A stretch of 8,486 bases of DNA from Melioribacter roseus (GTDB lineage Bacteria > Bacteroidota > Ignavibacteria > Ignavibacteriales > Melioribacteraceae), in contig DYHC01000070.1 in assembly GCA_020724325.1 (NCBI GenBank), positions 1-8,486 on the forward strand. Reading direction: 5' to 3'. This document shows positions 1 to 8,300 of the stretch, in pieces (positions within the stretch are counted from its first letter, which is position 1; each line of letters opens with the position of its first letter). The translations under genes were made by a program, and so were the position numbers. Under the pieces are notes generated by a model. That model was not told the DNA's origin and ran no database searches. It worked only from the letters and a program-made list of their open reading frames with translations.

Positions 1-57
1 ACCAATGTGTTAAGTTCATTCGTCTCAGATGCAGCATACTTTGAAGTGCTTAAATAA
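1..57 (+). CDS. 3' end of an unidentified protein (partial)
   Basis: A reading frame is open from the first base and stops with TAA at 55-57. It gives the last 18 residues of a protein, ending in SDAAYFEVLK. The tail is too short to show a domain and I do not recognise it. It runs in the same direction as the next three genes and lies 63 bases before the GerMN lipoprotein, so it may be the upstream member of the same operon. A chance open frame of 18 codons is possible, so confidence is moderate. Confidence 0.5.
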   Translation, partial: TNVLSSFVSDAAYFEVLK

Positions 58-105
58 AAATCTTTCCTTATCTTTCAAACAGAATTTTCAAAACAATCAA
101 ATTGA

Positions 106-112
106 AAAGGGA
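106..112 (+). promoter_or_regulatory. Ribosome binding site of the GerMN lipoprotein gene
   Basis: AAAGGGA lies 8 bases before the ATG at 121, in an otherwise A/T-rich leader. It supports that ATG as the start, which also places a complete lipoprotein signal peptide at the N terminus. Confidence 0.5.
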
Positions 113-120
113 AATTATAA

Positions 121-624
121 ATGGTTAATGTCCTTAAAAAATTTTTATTGTTCTTGATTTTAATAACATCTGCATTAATTATTAGCTGTAGTAAGAGTGA
201 TTCTTCAGACAAAGTAATAACGCAAGATGTCAAAATTTATCTTGTAGCATTAGAAGGGACAGAACTTAGCGGGAAATTAATCGGCTGCAATGATGTTCTT
301 GTACCTAAAGAAATAACAGTAAATGCAGAAAATTCTGTTCTTGAATCTACATTAAATGAACTAATTGCATTCAAATCGACAAGTAAACTTCAGAATTTTG
401 TCCGCGGTCCCGCTTTGATGTTAATACAGGTTACAATTGCTAATGGGATTGCTGATGTTTATTTGCGAGGTGATTTTAATATTTCTGGCTCGTGCGATAT
501 TGCCCGAATAAAAGAGCAGATTTATGAAACACTTAAGCAATTTACAGAGTATAGAAAAATTAATCTGTTTATTAATAACCAAACTTTTGAAAAGTATCTG
601 GATGTTGCCGGCGCTACTTTTTAA
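121..624 (+). CDS. GerMN-domain lipoprotein
   Basis: A predicted lipoprotein of 167 residues. Residues 1-22 form a signal peptide: lysines at 6-7, a hydrophobic stretch, then a lipobox I-I-S-C with the lipidated Cys at 23. Residues about 38-160 resemble the GerMN domain, first known from the Bacillus spore germination protein GerM and found widely in non-sporulating bacteria as envelope lipoproteins. The resemblance lies in an opening beta-strand (VKIYLVALEG), a middle segment ending in a 'NGIADVYLRGDF' strand where the family has 'dGiAtVnlS', and a closing helix-strand with 'QIYETLKQFTEYRKINLFINNQ', where the family reads 'qivyTLtefpgIkkVqflidG'. This is recognised by pattern, not by alignment. 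The domain is thought to bind peptidoglycan or a partner protein, and no catalytic residues are expected. The gene ends 21 bases before the gdx-like gene. Confidence 0.72.
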   Translation: MVNVLKKFLLFLILITSALIISCSKSDSSDKVITQDVKIYLVALEGTELSGKLIGCNDVLVPKEITVNAENSVLESTLNELIAFKSTSKLQNFVRGPALMLIQVTIANGIADVYLRGDFNISGSCDIARIKEQIYETLKQFTEYRKINLFINNQTFEKYLDVAGATF

Positions 625-645
625 CAATTTAGTAAGAATTTATTT

Positions 646-972
646 ATGGCATGGATTTACATTCTTATTGCTTCCGTCTTTGAAATATCCTGGGCTGTCG
701 GTTTAAAATACAGTCACGGCTTTACAAAATTAGAACCAACCATTTTTACTGTTATTACAATGATTTTAAGCTATCTGTTTCTATCAATGGGTGTTAAAAC
801 TCTTCCGATAGGAACTGCATATGCTGTGTGGACTGGAATTGGAGCGGCTGGAACTGCATTGTACGGAATTTTATTTTTTAATGAGCCGAAAGAGCTGATA
901 AGAATATTTTTTATTTTCTTAATTGTTGTAGGGATTATAGGACTAAAAATTACATATAAAACGACTTCATAG
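646..972 (+). CDS. gdx: Small multidrug resistance protein, Gdx/SugE-type guanidinium exporter
   Basis: An inner-membrane protein of 108 residues with four predicted transmembrane helices, the standard SMR length. SMR proteins work as antiparallel dimers that exchange protons for a cationic substrate through a conserved Glu, seen here as E13. The helix-1 pattern E13-I-S-W16[10 protein letters not shown] is typical of the SugE/Gdx branch and not of EmrE/Qac. S42, Y59 and W62 (in '[14 protein letters not shown]') are also present; with E13 and W16 they match the binding-site residues known from characterised Gdx proteins. The likely job is export of guanidinium, perhaps with some small quaternary ammonium compounds. 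The start at 646 follows the preceding stop by 21 bases, with only a weak purine stretch (AGTAAG) as ribosome binding site. That gap is too short for a guanidine riboswitch. Confidence 0.92.
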   Translation: MAWIYILIASVFEISWAVGLKYSHGFTKLEPTIFTVITMILSYLFLSMGVKTLPIGTAYAVWTGIGAAGTALYGILFFNEPKELIRIFFIFLIVVGIIGLKITYKTTS

Positions 973-980
973 AATTGAAA

Positions 981-1517
981 ATGAAAAAGCTATCGCATGA
1001 AGAGATTTCCTACAAAAGAGCATCGATTGAAAAATTAGATAATATTAAAAGAATGCCGGTTTATGTTCTATTGAATAGCATAAGAAGCTGTTATAATGTA
1101 GGCTCTATTTTTAGAACATCCGATGGTGTAATGATTGAAAAATTATTTTTATGCGGTTACACACCTACACCCGAAAAGAAAGAAGTAATTAAAACAGCAC
1201 TTGGCTCTCAGAATAGTGTTAACTGGGAATACATAAAAGATCCCATAAAAGTAATCACATCGTTGAAGAGTAACGGAATAAAAGTCTGCGCTCTGGAATT
1301 GACTGATAAAAGCATTTCATATTGCGCTGTTTCTAAATCCGATTTCCCTCTTTGTCTGATTGTAGGGAACGAAATTTCCGGTGTATCACAGGAATTAATT
1401 GAACTATGTGATTTTTCAATTGAGATTCCGCAGTATGGAATTAAACAGTCATTAAATGTTGCCGTTGCTTATGGTGTAGCCGTTTTTGATTTAAGAAGAG
1501 TTTTCGAAACAAAATGA
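981..1517 (+). CDS. SpoU/TrmH-family RNA 2'-O-methyltransferase
   Basis: A SPOUT-fold (trefoil-knot) methyltransferase of 178 residues that transfers a methyl group from S-adenosylmethionine to a ribose 2'-OH of tRNA or rRNA. All three SpoU motifs are visible. Motif 1 is around N39-V-G-S-I-F-R45-T, with the conserved Asn and catalytic Arg. Motif 2 is L126-I-V-G-N-E-I-S-G-V. Motif 3 is I149-P-Q-Y-G-I-K-Q-S-L-N159-V-A-V-A. The protein is almost all catalytic domain: it lacks the L30e-like N-terminal domain of RlmB and the long C-terminal extension of TrmH. The target RNA cannot be told from the sequence. I chose the ATG at 981, 8 bases after the gdx stop. A TTG at 975 in frame would add two residues and cannot be excluded. 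It is the last gene of the plus-strand cluster and converges on the AlbA_2 gene. Confidence 0.9.
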   Translation: MKKLSHEEISYKRASIEKLDNIKRMPVYVLLNSIRSCYNVGSIFRTSDGVMIEKLFLCGYTPTPEKKEVIKTALGSQNSVNWEYIKDPIKVITSLKSNGIKVCALELTDKSISYCAVSKSDFPLCLIVGNEISGVSQELIELCDFSIEIPQYGIKQSLNVAVAYGVAVFDLRRVFETK

Positions 1518-1549
1518 AAATTTATTTAATAATGTGCCATTTGAGCTTG

Positions 1550-1640
1550 GTAAAGACGTTCAATGGAACATCTCTTGATAGAGACGTTCAATAGTAGAGA
1601 CGTTCAAAAGTAGTAGAGACGTTCCATGGAACGTCTCTAC
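1550..1640. repeat. Palindromic repeat cluster (REP/MITE-like), two full and two half copies
   Basis: The cluster lies between two convergent genes. A degenerate full copy at 1550-1577 matches the perfect copy at 1613-1640 in 23 of 28 positions. Between them are two half copies, TAGAGACGTTCAA at 1579-1591 and 1595-1607. The arm TAGAGACGTTC recurs at 1579, 1595 and 1614, with TAAAGACGTTC at 1551. No open reading frame or transposase is present. Palindromes of the general type GTAGAGACGTT...AACGTCTCTAC are, as I recall, scattered in intergenic regions of several Bacteroidota and cyanobacterial genomes. A non-autonomous mobile or REP-like element is therefore the likely identity, but I could not check its copy number. 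Confidence 0.85.
1613..1640. repeat. Perfect 28-bp palindrome, possible bidirectional terminator
   Basis: The left arm GTAGAGACGTTCCA is followed at once by its exact reverse complement, TGGAACGTCTCTAC, with no loop bases. Transcribed from either side it would fold into a long hairpin between the ends of the SpoU gene (96 bases away) and the AlbA_2 gene (117 bases away). On the plus strand a run of five T (1648-1652) starts 7 bases after the stem. This is a poor match to a classical intrinsic terminator, so the terminator role is only inferred. Confidence 0.8.
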
Positions 1641-1756
1641 TGTCTAATTTTTGTCGTTGGATTAAATGGATTTGGATAATTCTGCGAAAGTATTATTTCA
1701 GTTTTTCTAAGAATCTATTTATAAATACAAGAAGGGTTTACAGGTAGTATTTACAA

Positions 1757-2413
1757 TCATATTACAGCAGTAAAATAATTCTCCCCATTTTCTTTAACAT
1801 GTATAAGAAGTAGATTTGCTCTAACAAGTTTTATTAATGTTCTGGACGCACGTCTATCAGAAATATTTGCAATCTTACTTAATTCCTTAACAGAAATCTT
1901 CTCATTTTTTTCGAGGAAGTCGAAAACAATTTTTTCATTCTTACCGACAGAATAATTAACAAGCGATTTATTGGATTGGCGTGTTTGCATCAATTTTATC
2001 ATTTCCTTGCTTGCTAATACACTTTTATCATTAACCCTCACATATACTTGAGCAGTGTTAGGGTCAATTTTTGATTTATAATCCTGTATTCTATGAGGTT
2101 TGAATTCCGACTCAGGAATTTCTACAACCATAACTTCACTATTATCAATTTCATAAGAGTAAATATTGCATACTACAGGCGGCTCACAATATTTTTCTGC
2201 AGTCTCCCGAACTAATTCAGAATCACTTTTCTCGCTTTGGATTCCGTAAATGGATTTATCGTCATCAATGCCTATTAGTAGATAACCACCGCAAGTATTT
2301 GCAAATGAAATTATACTTTTAGCAATTTTTTCGTGGGTAGAGAATCGTTGTTTAAATTCCACACTTAAACTTTCTCCAAGTTCAATTAATTCCAAAACTT
2401 TTCTACGATTCAT
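1757..2413 (-). CDS. AlbA_2 (Schlafen-type) domain protein with C-terminal winged helix
   Basis: A cytoplasmic protein of 218 residues. Residues about 10-135 look like an AlbA_2 domain (the 'divergent AAA_4' / Schlafen-AlbA group, putative nucleic-acid binding). They show the opening E14-S-L-S-V-E-F-K-Q motif, then A31-K-S-I-I-S-F-A-N-T-C-G-G-Y-L-L-I-G-I-D-D, and later a strand 'VMVVEIPES' and 'AQVYVRVNDKSVLAS'. Residues about 157-216 form a probable winged helix-turn-helix (ISVKELSKIANISDRRASRTLIKLVRANLL is the helix-turn-helix core). This is the short two-domain form, consistent with a transcription regulator, but no target is visible. The gene starts 22 bases after the lipoprotein stop, with no clear Shine-Dalgarno sequence, and is probably the last gene of the secA operon. 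Related domains occur in some defence proteins, but nothing nearby supports that role here. Confidence 0.82.
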   Translation of the reverse strand: MNRRKVLELIELGESLSVEFKQRFSTHEKIAKSIISFANTCGGYLLIGIDDDKSIYGIQSEKSDSELVRETAEKYCEPPVVCNIYSYEIDNSEVMVVEIPESEFKPHRIQDYKSKIDPNTAQVYVRVNDKSVLASKEMIKLMQTRQSNKSLVNYSVGKNEKIVFDFLEKNEKISVKELSKIANISDRRASRTLIKLVRANLLLIHVKENGENYFTAVI

Positions 2414-2435
2414 TTTTAGAGGATATGATGGAGTA

Positions 2436-4904
2436 CTAATCAGTAATCTTCTTTTTTAGTGAATCTGCTCTAACCTTTATGGAATCAGTTTTTAATTTAT
2501 TTGCGGTTTTTCTAATCAGAGTATCGGGTTTTTGAATTAGTGAATCCGGCTGTGTTTTAATTTCTGTTTTTGTTCTTAGAGAATCCAAGTGCATTTTCTT
2601 ATTAAGCATTTCATCTTTCTCGCCGGGGAGAATAACTTCCTTTTGTATTACAGTTGCAGAATCTTTGCCGATTGGTTTCAACTCGTTCATTTTTTTATGA
2701 TCATCAATTTCGAATTTTGCTTGTTCCTCTTTTTCCAGGCGATCCTTTTCATTTTTGTATTCGGAATATTTTGCAAAAACAGCTTTGCCTAAAGGAGTTG
2801 CTGCATATTCTTTAGAAGATAAAATTCCGTAATAAAAAGCGGAAGAATCATATTCCTTTAATTCTTCATGTATCAGCCCGATATAAAAAATTGACTTAGG
2901 TGCAAAAGAAGATTGGGGGTGATTCAAATAAATTTGTCTGAATGCATTAATTGCGTTCCGAAATTCTTTACTATAATATTTTTCTTCAGCAGCAACATAA
3001 AGCGGCTCAGCCGGATCAACGGTAGTTACTACGGACTTTTTAACTTCTTCTTTTATGAGTCCCAACTTTTTACCTGCTGCTTCATAAAGATTGGATTTAG
3101 GAAATTCCTCAAAAATAATTTTATAAAGACTATCGGATTTTTGTTTTTCATTATTTGTTTCGTAGAAAGTACCAAGAGCAAAAAGTGTTTGAGCTCTATT
3201 AGCTTTTTTGGGATACTCGTCAAGAATAAGTTTGAAATAAAAATATGCTGAATCGGGCACTTCCATTTCGGAGTAAAAGTGGCTACCGAGATTATAATAA
3301 TTCTGTGAGAGCAAAGTGCCAAGAGAATCAATGGAAATTTGAGGACGCACTGGTTTCTGTACTTTTCCTTGAGATATCAACATAGCAAGTGTAACTTTTT
3401 CTTTTTGCTTGCTCTGATTTTGTAAATCCTGCTGCTGGTTCTGCTGTGGTATCTGTCTTTGCTCAAAACTAACCTGTTGTGTTTGAAGACTTGCTTGCAG
3501 CAATTCAGACTTTCTCCGGTTTTCTTCAGTAAATTCCTTAAACGCAATATCATAGTCGATAGAATCCTGCAAAAATTCTCCCGGTTGAGTTATATAAATT
3601 ACTTGTTTGTTAAGCTCTCCAATGGATTTTTTTAGATTGAAGTAGCGGTCAAAGTTTCTTGAACGATCATTTGCTTTGGTTTTTATATCACGATCCACAA
3701 AAGATGATGTTGCTTTATTATAATATTTGAAAGAGCTGTCGTAATCTCTATAATGGCGTTCGTAGATTTCACCTAGTTTGAAACTTGCCATTCCAGAAGA
3801 AGGACTGAATTTGTAAGTTGAATCTACTTCCTTAAAAATTTTAACGGCTTTCTCAAACTCATTTTTATCAAAATAAACCTGTCCTAATTCAACCAGAATG
3901 CGGTCTAATTGAGTGTTAAACTTACCTCTGTCTCTTAAAGCAGCTAATTCTGCTTCACTTTCATCAATTTTTCCAATTCTCTTTAGAAGTCTGGCGTGTT
4001 CAATTCTGCTTTCAAATTCAATTTCGAATGTTGGTGAATAATTCAGCACAGAAGCAAAAGCTTTCAATGCATTTTCCTCATTGCCAATTTTTAGATTGAT
4101 TCTGCCCAGTTGAAATGATATTAATGCGCTGATTTCTTCGTCATCAATTTTATTCAGAAGCCAAATACATTCCTCAATAGCTTTGCCGTTTTCTTCTCTA
4201 AAAAGATAAAATCCTATTAAAGTAATAGAGGCATCAATCAATAATTTTTCTTCATTAGCCATTATAGCATCATTCTTTACCTCATCAATTAAAGCAAGTC
4301 CTTCCTCAAAGCTTCTTAACTGTAAATATGTTTTTGCAAGCCATAATTTACTTTCGAAATGATAATCTGACTTTTGAATAGCAGCAAGCTCTAAAAATTT
4401 TCTTTGTGCACTGGCATATTCCTGCTGATAATAAAAAGCTTTACCGGTAATAAAGAGAGCATCATCAACATAAGAAGATTCTTTATGGAACTGGAGTATT
4501 CTGGAACACTTCTCAATTACTTTTGTCAGTTCCTGTTTAATTTGAATTAAGGACATAGCCGGAACAGCGCTTCTTTGCGAGGGGAACTGCTGAGTACTAA
4601 TACTTTGCTCAAAATTCTGGAATTGCTGCTGTTGGAATTGCTGCTGTTGGAATTGCTGCTGCTGAAATTGCTGTTGAGGTTGATATTGTTGAACGGGCAT
4701 CTGCCCTGTCTGAGATGCAGCTTCTCTGAATTCAAACGGATCTTTTTTGTGACTTAAAATTTGCTCTTCGAGCCTATCGAATAGTGTTTTGGCATTATAA
4801 TATGTATTGAAATAAGCAGTAAAGTCCCTCCAGATACCGCAGCTATTTAAAAAAAGTAGAGAAGCTAGTGAAAGCGCGACAAAAAATATTTTAGTGGTAG
4901 GCAT
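2436..4904 (-). CDS. Large TPR-repeat lipoprotein, possible PorW/SprE-like T9SS/gliding component
   Basis: An 822-residue predicted lipoprotein. The signal peptide ends in a lipobox L-N-S-C with the lipidated Cys at 22. A conserved-looking segment follows, W25-R-D-F-T-A-Y-F-N-T-Y-Y-N-A-K-T-L-F, then a Gln/Phe-rich linker (about 68-107) with three to four F-Q-Q-Q-Q units. Tetratricopeptide-like helical pairs fill much of the rest, for example near 143-173, 340-365, 372-402, 537-567, 570-600 and 634-695. A second Gln-rich linker lies near 475-505. The Lys-rich tail (about 772-822) repeats D-S/T-L/I at 774, 787, 794, 807 and 814. TPR arrays bind proteins, so a scaffold in the periplasm or at the outer membrane is likely. 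The N-terminal 'YFNTYYNAK.F' pattern plus TPRs recalls PorW/SprE lipoproteins of the type IX secretion and gliding machinery, but this is a pattern-level guess. The start lies in an A-rich leader without a Shine-Dalgarno sequence, 64 bases after the PII stop. Confidence 0.85.
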   Translation of the reverse strand: MPTTKIFFVALSLASLLFLNSCGIWRDFTAYFNTYYNAKTLFDRLEEQILSHKKDPFEFREAASQTGQMPVQQYQPQQQFQQQQFQQQQFQQQQFQNFEQSISTQQFPSQRSAVPAMSLIQIKQELTKVIEKCSRILQFHKESSYVDDALFITGKAFYYQQEYASAQRKFLELAAIQKSDYHFESKLWLAKTYLQLRSFEEGLALIDEVKNDAIMANEEKLLIDASITLIGFYLFREENGKAIEECIWLLNKIDDEEISALISFQLGRINLKIGNEENALKAFASVLNYSPTFEIEFESRIEHARLLKRIGKIDESEAELAALRDRGKFNTQLDRILVELGQVYFDKNEFEKAVKIFKEVDSTYKFSPSSGMASFKLGEIYERHYRDYDSSFKYYNKATSSFVDRDIKTKANDRSRNFDRYFNLKKSIGELNKQVIYITQPGEFLQDSIDYDIAFKEFTEENRRKSELLQASLQTQQVSFEQRQIPQQNQQQDLQNQSKQKEKVTLAMLISQGKVQKPVRPQISIDSLGTLLSQNYYNLGSHFYSEMEVPDSAYFYFKLILDEYPKKANRAQTLFALGTFYETNNEKQKSDSLYKIIFEEFPKSNLYEAAGKKLGLIKEEVKKSVVTTVDPAEPLYVAAEEKYYSKEFRNAINAFRQIYLNHPQSSFAPKSIFYIGLIHEELKEYDSSAFYYGILSSKEYAATPLGKAVFAKYSEYKNEKDRLEKEEQAKFEIDDHKKMNELKPIGKDSATVIQKEVILPGEKDEMLNKKMHLDSLRTKTEIKTQPDSLIQKPDTLIRKTANKLKTDSIKVRADSLKKKITD
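4621..4673. repeat. In-frame 15-bp tandem repeat inside the TPR lipoprotein gene
   Basis: The unit AATTGCTGCTGTTGG occurs exactly at 4621-4635 and 4636-4650. A third copy with changes at its 3' end lies at 4651-4665, and a partial fourth begins at 4666. On the coding (minus) strand each unit encodes F-Q-Q-Q-Q. Because 15 is a multiple of three, gain or loss of units changes the length of the Gln-rich linker without shifting the frame. Confidence 0.85.
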
Positions 4905-4968
4905 GTTATTTTTTATTTTATTAGTAATGACGGTAAAATTGATCTATACGCTCACCTATTATTAATGA

Positions 4969-5307
<339 letters not shown>

Positions 5308-5312
5308 TCAAA

Positions 5313-5316
5313 CCTC
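5313..5316 (-). promoter_or_regulatory. Ribosome binding site of the PII gene
   Basis: GAGG on the minus strand lies 5 bases before the ATG that ends at 5307. It sits inside the 13-base gap after the secA stop codon, so translation of the PII gene is probably coupled to secA on one transcript. Confidence 0.55.
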
Positions 5317-5320
5317 GGTG

Positions 5321-8300
5321 TTAAGAAAGATTACCGTGGCAATTTTTGTATTTTTTTCCACTACCGCAAGGGCAGGGGTCGTTTCTACCCACTTTTTGTT
5401 CTACCTTAACTGGCTGTTGTTTTCCACGATGAGCACGTTCACCTTCTAGAGGTTGTGCTTTTAGTCCAAGATTATCTGTAGTATCCTTAATAGTTCTCAT
5501 TCTTTGAGCAGGAGCTAATTTTCTTCCCTGAACTTCTGCTGGTGCCTGAGGCCAAAACTTAAAGCAGAAGGATACAACTTCGTTTCTAATATGTTCAAGC
5601 AGTTGGACAAATAAGTTATACGCTTCTCCTTTATATTCAAGCAGAGGGTCTTTCTGTCCATAAGCTCTCAAACCGATGCCTTCTTTAAGATCGTCCATTT
5701 CCCGTAAATGTTCTTTCCATTTTTCATCAATTACAGAGAGCACAGCAAATCTTTCCAGGCGCGACATAATTTCATTGCCAATCATTTCTTCTTTTTTATT
5801 ATAGAAATCCTTAGCCGCCTCAAAAATTGTTTCTTTTAGTCCATCCTTGCCTAATTTTTCGAATGCTTCCGGTTCAATTCTGAAATCGACTAACAGATAC
5901 TGAAGAATTTCATCATGGATTTTTTCAATATTTGCATCTTCAAAATATTTATCGAGAACAGTATCAATAAACTCTTCAAGGAATTCTAAAATTTCTCCTT
6001 TTAATCTTTCGCCTTCCAGAGCCTGTCTTCTTCTTAAATAAATAACTTCCCTCTGCTGGTTCATTACATTATCAAATTCAAGAAGTCTCTTACGAATTGC
6101 GAAGTTATTTTCTTCAACTTTCTTTTGAGCGCGTTCTACAGATTTACTAATTAGAGGATGTTGAATTGCTTCACCCTCTTCCATACCAAGCCTTCCCATT
6201 ACATTTGTAATTCGATCACCGCTGAATAGCCGCATTAAATCATCTTCGAGCGAGATAAAGAATTTTGATGAGCCCGGGTCTCCTTGACGTCCGGCTCTAC
6301 CTCTTAATTGACGGTCAATTCTTCTTGCTTCATGACGTTCGGTTCCAAGAATATAAAGACCGCCTGAACCTATAACTCCAGCGCCAAGTTTAATATCCGT
6401 ACCACGACCCGCCATATTAGTTGCAATAGTAACCGCTCCAGGCTGTCCGGCGAAAGCAACAATTTCAGCTTCTCTCTGATGCTGTTTTGCATTTAAAACA
6501 TTATGCGAAACACCCTGACGCTTAAGCATTCTGCTAATAGTTTCCGAAACTTCAACGCTTGTTGTTCCTACTAGAACAGGTCTTCTTTCCTCTTTTAAGT
6601 TTTTTATTTGATCAATAATTGCGTTGTACTTTTCCCTCTTAGTTCTGAAAATAGCATCATCTTCATCTATACGGATAACCGGTTTATTTGTTGGTATAAC
6701 AATTACTTCTAATTTATAAATCTGGTAAAATTCCGATTCTTCGGTTTCTGCAGTACCGGTCATGCCAGCAAGTTTTTTATACATACGGAAATAATTTTGG
6801 AGCGTAATAGAAGCTAATGTTTGAGTATCGCGTTCTACTTTAACATTTTCTTTTGCTTCGATAGCCTGATGCAAACCATCAGAATATCTTCTGCCGGGTA
6901 AAATTCTACCTGTAAATTCATCAACTATGGCAATTTTACCATCTTCTGTTATTACATATTCAACATCTTTTTCGAACAGGCTGTAAGCTTTTAAAAGCTG
7001 GTTGAGTGTATGAATAACATCAGATCTTTCTGTATAAATGTGGTAAAGTTCGTCTTTCTTTCTAAGCTTTTCTTCTACCGTTAGTGTGTTATCATTTTCA
7101 ATTTTACTTATTTCTGTACCCAAATCCGGAAGTACAAAAAACTCTTTTCCTTCTCTAGAGCCAGAAGCCAATTCTTCACGTCCTTTTTCAGTTAAATCAA
7201 TTTGATTATTCCTCTCTTCAATTGCGAAGTAAAGTTCTTCATCAATTTCCGGCATCCGTTTGGCATTCTCTTTCAAGAATTCAAGTTCTGTCTGATGCAT
7301 TAATTTTTTATACTCAGGTTCAGCAAATAATTTTAGCAGAGCTTTGTTTTTCGGAAATCCTCTGTGAGCTCTCAGCAGTAATACGCCGGCTTTTTCTCTA
7401 TTCTTTGAATCATCTGTTTTAAGAAGTTCTTCTGCTTCTTTAACTATTGAAGCAACAAAATTAGATTGTTTCCTGAAGAGCCGTTCGATACGGGGCTTCA
7501 TATCGTCATACTTATGTTCGGTCTTTTCAACGGGTCCGGAAATTATTAGAGGAGTTCTTGCTTCGTCTATAAGAACCGAGTCAACTTCATCTACTATTGC
7601 ATAATTATGACCGCGTTGAACGCAATTTTCTTTTTCAACAGCCATATTATCGCGTAAATAATCGAAACCAAATTCATTATTAGTTCCGTAAGTGATATCA
7701 TAACCGTAAATTACTTTACGCTGCTGACTATCCATTGTATTTAAAATGCAGCCGAGTGTCATTCCATGATACTTAAAAATCTCGCCCATCCATTCGCTGT
7801 CACGTTTTGCAAGATAATCGTTAACAGTTACGATGTGAACGCCTCTTCCTGTAAGTGCATTTAAGTAAATAGGAAGTGTGGCTACAAGTGTTTTCCCTTC
7901 GCCGGTTGCCATTTCAGCAATTTTACCTTGATGCAGAACAATTCCGCCAATCAATTGAACATCGTAAGGGATCATATCCCATGTTATTTTAGTACCGGCA
8001 ACATCCCAGGATTTTCCAACAAGCCGGCGGCAGGTTTCTTTTACAACTGCAAATGCTTCCGGCAGTAAATCGTTCAATATCTGTTCATACTTTTCATCTA
8101 ACTCGTTATTAATCTGTTCTATCTCATCATACAAAGTATGTTTTTCTTCAGAAGACTGAACCTGCTGAAGCTGAATCTTAATTTCATTAAGTTGATTTTT
8201 TAGGTCTTCTGTTTCGGTAGAAATTTTATTTCTAAATTCTGTTGTTTTTGCACGTAATTGATCATCGGAAAGCTCTTTAAGTTTTTCAAAATGATCATTA

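Noticed and set aside
625..645. Guanidine riboswitch before the gdx gene
   Set aside because: The intergenic gap is only 21 bases and has no structured leader.
975..980. TTG start for the SpoU gene, two codons upstream
   Set aside because: An ATG is available at 981 and no ribosome binding site favours the TTG. It is kept only as an alternative.
1550..1640. Repeats spaced 16-28 bases apart as a possible CRISPR array
   Set aside because: The units are palindromic half-sites with unequal, very short gaps and no unique spacers of constant length. No cas genes are present.
2913..3251. Plus-strand open frame opposite the TPR lipoprotein
   Set aside because: It lies wholly inside a well-supported minus-strand gene and shows the Phe/Ile/Cys-rich composition of an antisense shadow.
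4575..4757. Plus-strand open frame rich in Leu (LLLLELLLLE pattern)
   Set aside because: It is the antisense reading of the F-Q-Q-Q-Q repeat in the lipoprotein gene and has no independent support.
7222..7422. Plus-strand open frame inside secA
   Set aside because: It is an antisense shadow of the strongly conserved SecA reading frame.
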